From: Apis mellifera
Taxonomy: Eukaryota; Arthropoda; Insecta; Hymenoptera; Apidae
DNA: 64,000 bases
Assembly: GCF_003254395.2 (NCBI RefSeq)
Contig: NC_037647.1
Span: 9,108,550 to 9,172,549 of the forward strand
Direction of reading: 5' to 3'
Shown here: positions 27,620-40,700 of the stretch, piece after piece
Layout of the letters: every line of letters starts with the position of its first letter
Position numbering within the stretch: position 1 is the stretch's first letter
The notes under the pieces: model-generated
Told to the model about the DNA's origin: nothing
What the model saw: the letters and a program-made list of their open reading frames with translations, nothing else
The model's database searches: none
Made by a program: the position numbers and the translations under genes

Positions 27620-30372
27620 GTAAGTTCGTAACGCCCCCCGTCCTCGGTTGTTGTTCACCGGTATTTAGAGAAATTATGCAAGACTATCGGTGCTTGGATC
27701 CTAAAGGATGTCACGTTTACGATGTTTATACACGTTCCGGATTTACTCGCCATTGTTCACGCCTCCTTTCATCTCGCCGAGAGACGAGATCTTGGATATC
27801 TGTATTTTCTCTCCCTTCTCCGTTTTCGTTTCGATAGTAGTTCACCCGTTTTATAAAAAAACGCGTCGTTTATAATTAACCAAAATGGCCACTTTTTTTT
27901 TAAAATTGGGCTGGGATCCGTGGGATCATCCGTGGATATTTTTTTTTTATTTCTTTTTTTTTTTTTATTTTTTTTTGTTTTTCAATGAACGATATATAAT
28001 ATTCGAAAGCTAATACGAATACACGTGTGATAGATATATTGTCTAGGGAAATCGATTTTATTTTGGTAAAAACTGCCTCTCGAAAACGGGCAAAAGAGAA
28101 TCAAACCGAGTGCATACTCGACGAATTAAAAGAGAGGGGAAATATGAATTGAATTTCGACGATCGATAATAATTTAAGTAAAATTATTAATAAATTCGGC
28201 TGTACCACGTCAAATATTCAACTTGGCGCGCGGAAATGATGAAATTTCGATGGTTGGAAAAGGGTGCAATTTCCAATTTTGCACAATCTCTCTCGGATTT
28301 CCCTCCCCCCCCAAAAATTAATTACTATATCAAAAGGGCAGGCACGAAATATAGATATTGTATTTTTTCTTCTTTTTTTTTTTTATCTCCAATTCACGCT
28401 AATCGATCGCTAATTCCGCTGTACCACCGGAGAACGGATTAAAGCCGTGGATATATACCGATCCTCGAACGATCGATCCGATCGTTCTTTTTTTTTCACC
28501 TCCTCCCCACCCCTATATCATCGATTATTCGTTTCTGCAACTTCGAAAAAAAAGTAATTCGTAGATTAATAAACGCGGAGGAGCCAATGTAATATGCAGT
28601 CAAGTTTCCCTCGAGTCCTTAGATAGCGCTGTAGCGCGCAGAGGAATGGTCGTTTTGCGAGAAGGAACGCCGGTGAAAAGCGGGAAAAGGAGGGCGGGGG
28701 GGAGGAGGAGGAGGAGGAGCGCAGCGAAAAGAGTGCCCAGGGATATGAGCTCCGCGATATCTCCGCCAGAGCTCTTTGCTAACTCGCGGCAACCTTTACA
28801 TCGAGGGAAAAAGCTGGTACGAAAAAAAAAAAAAAGAAAAAAGAAAAAAAAAAAAAGAACGCGAACTCTCGAAACGCGGCGAGCTCGAACGCTTCGCGAA
28901 AAAAGGGAGGGAGGGGGAGGGAGAGGAAATGAAAGGAAATAAAGAAAAATGGGGAGAATGAGAGAGAGAGAGGGATTTGCCAACGATCGTCCAAAGAAAT
29001 CGCTGCTAAATTCTCCATGTTTAAAAATGAGCTCGAAAAGGTTTACTTTGCGCATTTATTCAATCAGAATAATTTAATCCGTTAAAATCGTAGCGGAACC
29101 TCGCTCAGCCCGGAAATTGTATTTCGTATTTTCAAGATAAAAGAGATTTCGAGAAAAATGTATTCGAGATAATAATAAACTGGGATGGAGAATGAGGCTT
29201 TTCGAGGTAGACCACGTCTGATATCGAAAGTTCGTTCAGATTTACGTATACATATATATATACTCACTCGTGTGGCGGTTGCAACGTGTGCAACGTTCGC
29301 GTCCTTAACAACACCGCGGCCATAATGGACTTGCAAACTATTCGACGCGTGGTAACGCCGTGGCGGTAGCCAACTTGGCTACGGTTTCAAAAGTGATCCT
29401 CCATCCCCTCCTCATCCTTGTCGTCGTCGTCGCGTACGGGGCAACATTTCCGAATTATCCGAATCCTTATCCGAGATAAGCGCGCGTATTATCTTAGACC
29501 GTGGAGAAACTCGTTAATCGCGGAGAGGGAAGAATAACGTTTCGCAAGGGCAAAGGATCGACGACAATTAAAATTGCTCGGGGAGGAAAGAGAAGAGGAG
29601 GGAAGAGAGACTTTGCCGGGAAATTTGTTAATGGTGGATAAAGGCACGTTTCACGCCTCGGCCATTCTGTGCGACGATCGAAATCAATTACGGGAACAAA
29701 TTGTAACGAGCGTCCTTCGTGGCGAACGCGAGATAAAAATTAAATTTCCCCATTTTCATTCGGTGGCCGCGAGCACGTTGAACGTGGGGGGAGGCGGCAA
29801 TTATTTTTTAATCGTCGCCCGAGTGTAATCGCGTATTAATACGCGAATGCGGAGCCCCGATAATTGCGCGGGAAACGCGATTCAGTTCGGTTGAAAATGG
29901 TTTCGTTGGGAACCGCAACAAGAAACGAGACCGATACCGTCACTTTAACGTTTGTTCATAGATAAATCTAATGGCCCGTGCTAATTAGAAACAAAGACCA
30001 TTATCGGCCCTCCCCAGCCGGCGAGCAAAAACGAATTTCCCCCTCCGATCTATCTATTACCGATCCCCCTTCGTTCGTAACGACTGTTAAACTGCGAAAA
30101 CCTTCCATACGTAATAACACCGAATATGTATATCACTCGATCGAAATCTAACCGTATCTATTCCTATTAGCCCGCGTGTATATCCATTAAATTCTATCCT
30201 CTCGCTATTTCCATTTTATATATATATCTTGCGGAAAACGGAGAAGAATCCAGCATCGGTAGAGAATCCTTGGAAACCTTGGAGTAGTAATTGTTATTTA
30301 ACTCTCAAAGATTGAACGGGAGCTCGAGATCCAAGCATACGGTTGTTCCGGCTTAATTCATTCGCTTGCTCA
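27620..30372. other. Intervening region without recognised features
   Basis: Mixed CpG-rich and T-rich sequence, including poly-T runs near 27,940-27,980 and a purine-rich stretch at 28,680-28,960. Nothing with coding character was recognised. If the candidate transcript is real, this is an intron. Confidence 0.4.
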
Positions 30373-30817
30373 GAGTCCAGAGTTATCTCCCACCCCAACT
30401 TTCCATCGTTAGACGTTAGTAGTTCCCCCGAGGAAGTTGGCGACCCTTGATGGCCCCAGATAAACTTGATAGAGGCGGACTAATTAGGCCGGAAAGTAAC
30501 CTAGAGATGGGGATCGGGATCGGCGAGCTTTTCGAGGACACGCACATCCCCCCGATAATTTTGCACGGCCGCTTCCTGCCACAGGAGAGCCCCAGAAGAT
30601 GAAGCGATTCGCCGACCAACGTCATCCACGCGCATCCCGCATCCTGGATCGTCGTCGATAGCTCGACACCGTCAACTAGCCTGCTCGAATTCAACGCGGG
30701 GAGCGTACTTTTCCGGTTGACCATCCCGGAACCCCTTCACTGATACTTGAACCAAGCTCTACGTCCTCCCGAGCGACCGCCAGCGTCGATATCCTCCTCT
30801 TGATCGTACCGAACGGG
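30373..30817 (+). ncRNA. Candidate exon carrying a 50-codon ORF split from a 46-codon in-frame extension by one TGA
   Basis: The segment ends at a good donor (ACGGG|GTAAGA at 30,818). It may start after the AG at 30,371-30,372 or the AG seven bases downstream. On the + strand an ATG at 30,450 opens 50 codons to a TGA at 30,600-30,602. The same frame then runs 46 more codons to a TGA at 30,741. The translation is of mixed composition with no simple repeat (it includes GELFEDTHIPPIILHGRF), unlike most frames in this GC-rich half. The minus strand is also open for 102 codons (30,416-30,724). I recognise neither product. It may be coding on one strand, or non-coding. Confidence 0.25.
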
Positions 30818-32886
30818 GTAAGAATCCTTCTTTTCTCTCTTTCTCTCTCTCTCTCTTCGTCTTCTTCTTCCTACGAGGAACCGATCGAATTCGAAGCGCA
30901 ACCCTCTCGATGGTAATCGGTTTAACAGAGAGGAGAATTAGAATTTCGTTGGATCGATTCCATTAGGCGCTTTAAGCAGCTTGTTTGTCGAGGAGAGAGA
31001 GAGAATACAGTTGTTATATCGAAAGAACGGCGTCGAGATGATCTTTGTGGGCAGAGATACGAAATAGATGGACGAAGGAAGAAGAATGGTTCTGAAACAG
31101 ACACGAAGGGAAAAGGTGAGAGAATAATCGCGGGACGAGATTCAACGGAGGAGAAGAAAATTTCGGACGTAAAACGGGAGGATGTGTCTCGTGTCCCGTT
31201 TCGTTCAGAAATGAGAAATTGAAGGATGAATGAATCGATACCCGTATTTTGATTCGCGTATTCTGTACTTTCGTTTGTATATATTTATATATCTGTATAA
31301 ACGTTGAATGTTTGATTGACTCGTAGCAGTCGTGGCAAGATCACCTTAAAACCGTATCGTAATTTACTTTAATTTGTCTGTTTTTAACTTCGGTTTTATT
31401 CTCAATCAAATCAAATCAAAACCGAGGAATATCGTCAAATTTCCTCCCCTCCCAAATTTAAACTTTTTTTCTCTCTTCTTTCAGAACATCGTCGAGTGGC
31501 TCGACATCGTCCGAGAGCAAGCGAACGAAGGAGGATCTCGAACGAAGAACAGAAGAAGAGGGTGGACCATCTCGAATGGGAACATCACGTTCACGGATGG
31601 AAAGAAGAATATGGAGAAAAGAAACAAAAAAAGAGAAAAAAAGGAATCGCACTTGAGAGAGAGAGAGAAAAAGAAGAAGAAAAAAAAACAGAGATAGAAA
31701 TCTCCGGCCGTCTCTTTCTCTCCTCAAATCCCTCTCTTTCGCTCGAATAGAACAGCCGGGCCGAAACGTGCGATAAACGTTGAACAGTTCCGCGCGAACT
31801 AGGCTCGCCGTCACCGACAAAAACTATCGCGGCCAAATCAAATTTAAGTCCCATGAGTGTAAACTGCATTTACGGAGATATGATGTTTTTTTTTTCGGCC
31901 GTGTTCGCGCGGTCTGTTCCAACAAGTTTAATTTTCTCTCCCGGGATCCCTCCTCCTCCTCCCCATCCCTCGCTCGTCAATCATCGTTTATCGCGTATCG
32001 AAAATTAAAAACTGGAAATTCGCAAAAGTATATCGATCTTCCTCCCTCGTTCGTTTCCATTCCCATCCGCAAAAGGGGGAGAAGGAGGGGGCGGAGGAAG
32101 GAAGGAAGGAGAGGCGTCATCTTCCGACGTTTCCATATACATTAGAAATCCCCGCGTAATCTTTGTTGAAAGCGAGTCGCAAATCCGTGTTTTCCTTTCT
32201 TTTTCGAAGAAGTCTCGTCGTCTCGCCGGGGGAGATTTATATCGCCGAGAGGCGAAGACGAGGGGGGGGGGGGAGGGGTAAAAGAACGCGGCAGGTAAAG
32301 AGAGAATTGGAGAGGGGAAGAGAAGAGCAGGGAAGACGTCGTAAACCTTATCCGCAAGCACGTGCGGATCGTTAGAACGCCACGTGGACGCGACGATTTC
32401 GTTTTTTACGGGATTGCAAGAGGGAAGAGAGGCGGGCGATCCCAGGGATCCGTGTAATAGGATTTCCGGGATCAACGGAGTTCTCTTTCCTTTCAACGGG
32501 GCGAACTTAACCGAGTCTTCGAGGCAGGGGCGTTGATTGACGCCGCTTAAGTTCAATAAGAAAATTTCGAAAAAAAAAACCTCGTGTTCGTATTTGTTTC
32601 GTTCGCAAGAAGTAAAGAAATATCTGTCTTGGAAATTTTCCCTCCGACTTCTTGCGAGATTCGAGAAATTGAAGCTCGTCTCCGAGCCGAGCCGCGATTA
32701 ATTTTGTAATTCGGCGGGAACAACTGCCCCGAGGAACGACCAAAGGTGTTGCAAAAATCCGGAGCAAGAAATCAATCGTTGAAAAAAATGACGCTCCTCG
32801 ATTTTCGAGCGACAGTTCGTACTGTTCAGACGCGTCCAGGACGCGTATTCTTGTACAAAGTTTTCCTTGTATTCCCTTCGAGCAGC

Positions 32887-32940
32887 GTGTGTGTGTGTAT
32901 GTGTGTATGTATGTATGTATGTGTGTATGTATGTATGTAT
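32887..32940. repeat. (TG)n/(TATG)n compound microsatellite
   Basis: About 54 bases of TG and ATGT units. The repeated Cys-Val and Tyr-Ile-His-Thr frames over it are artefacts. Confidence 0.9.
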
Positions 32941-33412
32941 GCGCGCACGCGTCCAAATGCGCCGATCGATCGAGACGTCGAATTCCAAATCCATACGTTC
33001 TGTTCTAAGTAGATTAGGGGAAGGGGAGGTTTTTTTAAGGGGAAATCGGGTGGGAAATCGGTGGACCGAGTCGTTTGCGGCTCCACTTTCGGCTTCTCTC
33101 TCCGCGAGAAAGGGTGGTGGTTGCGTTATTACTCCGAGCCAAGGAGGAAGTGAAGAAATCGAAGGCGGCAGTTTAATTAACGGTGGAGTTTGGCGGCAAG
33201 CATCGCCGTAAGAATTGTTACGGCCTCGACATCGGCCGAGTAATTGCATTTTCGAGGTGCACCGTCGTCGAATCCGTAATATCGGCCTCGATTGGCCTCG
33301 GCGAAACGATCGCCACGACGTGGAATGGCCAAGGAGGGTGGAAAACACGTAAGCGGGTTGATAATAAAGGGACGACAACGATGGCCGAGTTACTCGTTAG
33401 AAGAAGGAAAAG

Positions 33413-33450
33413 GGGAGGAGGAGGAGGAGGAGGAGGAAGAGGAAGAAGAA
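33413..33450. repeat. (GGA)n-rich purine tract
   Basis: About ten GGA/GAA triplets in a purine-only stretch that reads as polyglycine in one frame. Confidence 0.85.
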
Positions 33451-36405
33451 GGGGGGCTGTAAAACGTTTCTCCGGACGCTATTCTGCAATAGAAAAAAAA
33501 AAAACATTTGTGTTAAAATTGGGCGAAACTTGGACAGATATAGATTATCTTTCGCGTTTCTATCGATCGGGGAAACACACGCACGCTTAATTTTTACATT
33601 TTTAGAGCTATAAAGGATTACGTATAAATAGTTGTCGAACGAACGAGCGAACAGTGTTCCAGCGTTCTTCCGCGAAGAGAAGAGGAAACTACTTTTGCCA
33701 TTTCTAGCAATATATCAAAAAAGAAGAGAAAAAAAAAAGAGAAAAAAAAAGAAAAAAAAAACCTTTGCGAAGAGAAGAAAATCGTGGCAGCGTATGATGT
33801 CCGTGCAAGCTTACTAGTGCCGCCGTGCTTTTTCGTTACAAATTCATTTCGTCGCTCGTACCTATCGAACGATTTATATGAAAGTCATCGTAAGTCATCG
33901 ATGGCGCGCCGTTCCGTCTATTGCCGATACATCCCATCCCCAAACTGAAATCCCTCGTTTCGAATATTTTAATCACGATTGAAAAATCCTGATTTCTTTT
34001 CGGTCGATCGTTACTTAGAATAGAAAGAAAAAAGAAAAGAAAAAAAGAAAAAAATCAAAGAGAATAATAAAATATTAAAGTAATATTAAAGTTTACCCGA
34101 CGTAATCGACAGTGGAACGGAACGACGGGTCTAATCATAGCATAACACAAAAGAAAAATGTATTTTATGATATTTTACGCATAAAACGATCGTAAATCGA
34201 ATATAGCGATTAGTCCAAGATAAACTTAAGTAGAGGTGTATAAAAAAGGAACGCGAGATGTGGATTAGCGTCGCGCAATATATTCACTGAGGGCTGAGAA
34301 GTGAACGCGTCGATTTTGTCGAGCGAATGAAACAGGGCCGCGGAACGGTGATCGCGTGCGAAACGAACGATTCTAACCAACCACGTTCATAGTTAATTAC
34401 CTATATATATAGAGGATCGTCGATCATTAACGTTTAGCCCCGTCAACGAGATCATCCTGTGCCAGGATCGCATCAAACTATGGAAAAAAAATGCGACCAA
34501 TCCATTTCCGGAATGTTTGATTTTTCTCTTTTATACACGAGTAAGGAAGGATAATAATCGGCTTGGACGATCCGCGGGGAATCAACCCTCTCTCACTCAC
34601 TCACAGATAACATTAAGCGCTACTGTAAAATATTGTATATTATTTCACGTTATTTATTTTTCAATGTTTTTACTAGGAGACGCGTTTTTACGATACTCAA
34701 GAGGAATTATCGCGTAATGTTATATAGAAATGACACGAAACTCGTCCTGATCCGCGGTGCTGTGCCCACTTTTTTCGTGACGAAACCGGACCTGTCAATT
34801 TCCCAGTCTTCTAGTATATACCGAGATGACCGTAAATAAATTATAGAGAAAGGGACAAATAACAAGTTTAGAGGATAATAATTAAATGAATTTTTGATCA
34901 TTGTTCAGATTTTTACAGTCACAGCGGATCAGCCGGATTGAATAGAATGTTTATAATAAAATTTCAACGTATTTCCAGCAGCTTTTGCAGTGTGTAAAAC
35001 TAACCAGAGGAATCGAAGCAAATCTAGTCTAGGCGAGAGATTTAAGAGCGTATGAGCTTGCGCGTTAAAAAAAAAGATTATTACGAACGTGCCGTCCGCC
35101 CTCGAAAAATGATCGGACGTGATCATAAGCGAAGTGTGAAGCGCGCGAACGCAAGCTTGCCTTGTTCTCGAAAGTTAAGTAATGTTAGTTTTTGAAAATG
35201 GGGGCCGATCGAGCGATTCGTTTTGTTACGACTCGTGACGGGAAACGATTACGTTCCGCTGTTGTCCAATAGCGAACGAAGTGCACTATGGATCGTATGG
35301 CTAACTCTAGCAGCACGAAATACTAACGAGTTAATAGCAAAATTGTTGTAAGGGGGAAAAACGAACGCTGCAGACGTATTAACGAAGCATAAGCCGCTGT
35401 TGATGTTTCCTAACATGATCTTCGATTTCGATCGAAGAGATCGGTTACAATAGGTACCGAAAACGGAGAGAATGTTATGACCAAATACCAATTATTTGAC
35501 ATCGCGAAATAAAATAAAAAAACCGAGAAAAGAAAAAATTTACTTAAGACGCAAGATTTATATTGAATTTCATTTAAAGACAAAATGATTCAAATCCGCC
35601 GCAATTATACCTAACGAAATATGCCTAGTCAACGTGTACGTGCTCCTAAGATATTTTCATTCCGCATTCATCATATTTCGAGATTTTGTTTCGATGTTAT
35701 TATATGTAACATTATTTAATGATAAATTATGATATTAAAGAAAAAAAAAAAAAAAAAAAAAAGAGGAAAAAAGAAAAAAAACAGAATGAAGAATTCGATA
35801 AATTTGGAGCATTCGTACACTTTAAAATATTTATGTAATGCTAACGATGTTACTTGCGATTTGGTATATGACGAACGTCAAACACGAAAAATATTTTATT
35901 CTAGTCGTATCTTTCATGCTTTGCCAAGTAAAATAATATAATTCCTGTGTTAAGTGTAATAGTCAATTATGTTTTAATAAAATCTGCCAAGATTCTTGTC
36001 AATACTTTTCTTTCCCTAATCACGAGTAAATTAAATTAATCACGATTAAATGAATATGAAATGAATAGATATAAATATGTAATCATAAAAGTATATGACT
36101 AGGAAACTAGGATTCTCTGAGGAGAGCTGGAATATCCTACAAAGTGAATATGCTTATAAAATTATCACAATTATATCAAAATATATATTCATATAAAAAA
36201 CTCTTCGTAGATAATATTCATACATATGCATGTTCGAACAAATATTTAAATCTTTAAGAAGAACATGATTGCTTATAAGTTATAATTATTTGTGTAAAAT
36301 AAGAAATTTAAATAACAGTCTTAATATTAGTTATAGCTAAAAAGATAAAATGAACATATGCTTCATATGTACATTTCAATTATCAAGAAAAAATATATAA
36401 TATAC

Positions 36406-37262
36406 CTAAACGTTCTTATAGCTAACTATGGTATCCATCTTATGAAGAGAAGTTGAAAATGATCTTAACTGTACTTCTTGACTGTTCGCGATAAATACTG
36501 GTTGTGTTTCATCCCATTCTTTAGGAATACCACAGTCAGGTACGGTATAAGTCAAAATATCAAATGAGCATAAACAATCTAATAATGGAAGAAAACTTAC
36601 AGTACCTGAAATACAAAAGAACCAACAAAACGGATTGTAATATTTTATTAATGTAGAAACGTTTTAATAAAAAATCTTAAATCTGAATTGAATGCAATAA
36701 GTTACCTGTGATCTGACGTATAACCTCACGAATCTCCTTTTGTATAGTTTTTACATCCTTTGTACCCACTTCCGGAAAACTATTGTTTGTATTGTCATTA
36801 GTACTATTAGAAGTCTGACCTTCATAATCCACTTTGAAATCCCATTTCTCTAAAACTTCTTTGGTATTTACATTTGTTATAACAAGTGTTATCTTTTGTA
36901 CTTTTCGTTGAACGAGCCATTCTTGAATCTGACCAAGAACAGTATTTAGGAATCCCTTGATCTTTTCATCCGTCGACATTAAAACGAACAAACCAAAATG
37001 TTCAGCATGTTCAAACGTTTCTGGTGGATAAATACCTCTTTGATATAAAATACTGTTTACTCCATAAACTGCAACAAAAGATACAATATAATGTAATAAT
37101 AATGCATTCGATAAAATTCTAAATAATGGGCAATTCTGAGTAATCGGTAAAAATATTTTAAAAGAGTATAAAAAATGCGATCAACTTACGAAGATATTCT
37201 TTAACCAACTCTGCTGAACCTTTCAACGTAATACATTTTGTTTTTTGCTGAGTTTCTGTCAT
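36406..37262 (-). CDS. Mad2: MAD2 spindle assembly checkpoint protein (HORMA domain)
   Basis: Three coding exons on the minus strand, 37,262-37,190, 37,068-36,706 and 36,605-36,406, join through introns of 121 and 100 bases with GT-AG borders. They give 211 residues, against about 205 in animal MAD2. Residues from about 12 onward form one HORMA domain. Family landmarks are the N-terminal ITLKGSAELVKEYL, the QRGIYPPETF segment, GLFVLMSTDEKIKGFL in exon 2, QKEIREVIRQITG at the exon 2/3 border, and the C-terminal safety belt ending near MDTIVSYK. MAD2 binds CDC20 and MAD1 at unattached kinetochores and inhibits the anaphase-promoting complex. The only divergent stretch is an Asn/Ser/Thr-rich loop (TSNSTNDNTNNS) in exon 2. 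The start is the only Met that gives the canonical N terminus. It diverges from Nopp140 across a 511-bp shared promoter region. Confidence 0.97.
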
Positions 37263-37773
37263 AATTTTTAAAGATCTAACACAAAATACAACGAATAACC
37301 TAAATTTCTGTTCAAAATTTAACAGCTTTCTAGGTTACCAGAAAGGCGGTTTATCATTTGAAAATATCCAATGCACGACCTACTGACCGATATTTCACCA
37401 ATCAGAAAAAGAACGTTCATAAAATAGACCATGATTTGACGCACAATATTAAAAATAATATCGATTACAGAAAAAATATTACATAATTAAAGGAAATCAA
37501 TTGAAAATTTTCGAAATATATATAATTATAAATAAATTATAAATATTTAACTATTTAATTAATATATCAAAATGATTAAACTTACCACCAATCGAGAATT
37601 ACGTCATATCATATGTGTTCCACAACTAACATGTTACTATACAGGAATAACGCCATCTTCGATCGACGTAATTCGCGTTCGATTGTAGCGCCATACATAT
37701 AAGAATGGAGAACGTGTGTGATTATCGTGCATCCAATTGCGGTTAACTTTCAAGCTCTTTTCACGCGTCCATC
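37263..37773. promoter_or_regulatory. Shared bidirectional promoter region of Mad2 and Nopp140
   Basis: Only 511 bases separate the Mad2 start codon (minus strand, 37,262) from the Nopp140 start (plus strand, 37,774). Both 5' UTRs and both promoters must therefore lie here unless non-coding first exons are more distant. A GCCATCTTC (37,652-37,660), which resembles the YY1-type GCCATnTT element, lies in the Nopp140-proximal part beside CpG-containing sequence (ATCGACGTAATTCGCG). No TATA box stands out. Promoter function is inferred from the head-to-head arrangement. Confidence 0.55.
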
Positions 37774-40700
37774 ATGGCATCCACTGAAGAACTGAGTGTC
37801 TCTGCCCTTGTATACGATTATTTATTGAAAAAAGACGCGTCACTGGCAAAGGTTTTTCAAAAGAAAACGAAAGCGGTAAGGTTATAAGAAACTTTTATAT
37901 ATATATATACAGTAGTTGATCGATTTTCAAGATGTTAATATCCATGCGGTACCAGAAGTACCGCCATTTAGCCATACCACGTGGGCAGTTATATTCGTTA
38001 TTTTATATTTCAAATTTATATTAAAATAAAATTGTTTATTTATTCTCTTTATCTTCTAGATAAATGCTATTTAATACTTTTAAACATATGTTCCTTATGC
38101 GAAATATTATAGATAATAATTAATTTAATTGTAAAACTAATACGACCTTCATTTACGATCATTTATTTTTTTTTTAGCCCACATTACCAAAAGGTGCACC
38201 GACAATTCTAGATGTATATCAACATTATCAAAAAACATCTCAGAAAAAATTAAATGTAAAAGCACAAGCTAAAGACAGCAGTTCAGATACAAGTTCAGAA
38301 AGTGAGGAAGAAACACCAAAAAAACTTTCTCAAATAAATGGTAAAACTACAGTTAATGCTGTAATAAATAATAAAAAAAATGAATCTTCTTCAGAAGATA
38401 CCTCCAGCGAAAATGAAAAAGCACTCAAAGTAGTTACAAAAGCTAAAACTGCTGTTAAAACATCCAAAGCATCACCTGTAAAGAAAAAAGAAAGTACAGA
38501 TGAAAGTTCTTCAGAAGAGGAAGAAGAGACACCAAAAACACAACCTAAAGCAGTATCAACACCTAAAATATCTAAAGAGCAAAAATCTTCGGATGATTCT
38601 GATTCTGAAAGTGAAGAAGAATCTAAAACAAACATAACCGCAAAAACAAATACAAAATCAATTATAACATCTAAGACAAAGGTTGGAGCCAATCAAAAGG
38701 AATCTTCAAGTGAAGACAGTAGTGAAAGTGAAGATGAAAGTCCAGTTAAGCCAGTATTAAAAAAAGCAACGCCTATTCCACCAACAAAATCAACAGCAAA
38801 AAAGGAAGAATCTTCCAGTGATGATTCCGATGATTCGTCAGAAGAAGAAAATGCTAAACCACAATTACCAATCAAAGCTAAATCGAATATAAAATCTGCC
38901 AATATTACTAAACCACAGGAATCATCAAGTGATGATACTGATGATTCATCAGAAGAAGCAACTGTTACAAAGACAACACCGAGTATTATTTCTAAATCTA
39001 ATCAAGAAAAGAAAAAACAAGAAAAAAATATTCAACAAAAGAAAGAAGCAATAAAAGGAAAACAAAATAAAGGTTTAGTTACTAAATCAACAGTAACAGT
39101 GACTAAAGAAGAATCATCATCTAGTGAAGAAAGCAGTGAAGAAGAAGCTAAAAAAACTAACATTCTTCAATCAACATCAGTTGCCAGTAAAATTTCATCT
39201 AAAAAGGAAGAGTCTTCTAGTGAAGATAGTAGTGAAGAAGAACCACAAGTTAAAAAGGTCCAACCAGTAGCACCATTTTCATTCATCACAAAAAATGTTC
39301 CAGTTAAGAAAGAAGAGTCTTCAAGTGAAGATAGCAGTGAAGAAGAACCACCAGTCAAAAAAGTTGCTGCTTCAATAGCACCAGTAACACCAAAAAAAAT
39401 GTCTGTTAAGAACGAAGAATCTTCTTCTAGTGAAGATAGCAGTGAAGAAGAAGAATCACCAACCAAAAAATCTGTTTCTGCTAAAGTAACATCAGCTAAT
39501 ACTGTAATTAAGAAAACAGAATCTTCTACTGAAGATTCTGATGATTCTGATGAAAATGAAAAATCAGTTACAAAATCAACAACAAAATCAATAGGAAAGA
39601 AAGATGAGTCTAGTTCTGAGGATTCATCTGAATCTGAAGATGAAAAACCAGTACCTACCAAAACACCAGTACCTACAAAAACGAAAGCTGATACTAAAAA
39701 GGAATCGTCCAGTGAAGATTCTGATTCAGATTCATCAGAAGAAGAAAAACCAAAAACAATTGTTTCAAAATCAAAAACAACAGAAATTAAACAAGATACA
39801 GGAGAAAAGTCACAAAAAACACCTAAAGCTGAGAAAAGGAAACATAAAGAAATAGAACAAGAAAAAGATGATGAGGATATAGAAAAACCTCCAATAAAAG
39901 CTCAAAAAAATAACTATAGTAATTTCGTAAAGGCAAACAATAGTTTTAATAATGACAAGGTAATTATATCTATCATATTTAATATATTTATTTAAAAAAT
40001 TTTTTTTTATTTATGAAATTGTATGTTTAGCAACCAAAAAATACTCCATTTCGTCGTGTAAAGGACGATGAGGTAGAATTGGATCCCAAATTGGCAAACA
40101 ATTCTTTTGAGGCAAAGGTAAATGCTTGGAAACATCTGAAAAGCGCAGATCACTCGCCGTTTTATATAAAGCTTGAGACCATGTTTCCGTGCATTCACCA
40201 ACTCCTTTTCTAATTTTTCTATTTTCCTTTTTTCTTTTTCATAAAAATTTAAAAAAAGATAGAGATAAAATTAGTTGGACAAATGTTTATGAATGTATAT
40301 ATATAAAACGGCGATTGACCTGAGTTTCTCTTTTGTTTTAGGAGGACAATCAGGAAGAGGGTGGTTTTAAGAAACATGGTGGAAGGGGTGGATTTGGTGG
40401 AGGCAAAGGTGGTTTCGGTCGCGGTGGATTTAAGGGAGGTCGGGGCGGTGATAAAGACAGGGGTGGACGCGGGGATAGGGGAGGTAGAGGTGGTTTTAAA
40501 GGTGGTCGAGGAAATTTTAGGGGTGGTTTCGATAACAGAAGATCATGGGGTGGGAACGATAGGGGGAATGATAACGAAGGAGGCAAGTCCGACGGATTTA
40601 GGAAATCATGGGGTAATAGTGAAAGAGGTGGTCGCGGTGGATTTAGAGGGGGTAAAGGCAATTTTGACAGAAAAAGATCATTCGATAGTGCGCCGGTACA

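Larger units (their letters stand above)
31485..35995 (+). ncRNA. Candidate terminal exon / long 3' UTR ending at AATAAA 35,976
   Basis: A strong polypyrimidine tract and TTTCAG end at 31,484. From there no acceptor/donor pair with protein-like sequence follows for 4.5 kb. Composition falls gradually from CpG-rich to AT-rich, as is common in long insect 3' UTRs, and an AATAAA stands at 35,976-35,981. Beyond it the convergent Mad2 gene begins. The first 200 bases are open in more than one frame but turn into Lys/Glu/Arg low complexity. It could be a lncRNA end or the UTR of a gene whose coding exons I did not recognise. The 3' limit is inferred. Confidence 0.3.

Noticed and set aside
35165..35215. 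Stretch resembling the internal control region of 5S rRNA (cgaaagttaagtaatgttag ... atgggggcc)
   Set aside because: Only short scattered matches. The 5' half of a 5S gene and the paired stem are absent, so it is probably chance.
38330..39661. Long minus-strand frames rich in Ser/Asp/Phe opposite Nopp140 exon 2
   Set aside because: They are antisense shadows of the Ser/Glu/Lys repeats. The sense strand has matching splice sites, domains and homology.
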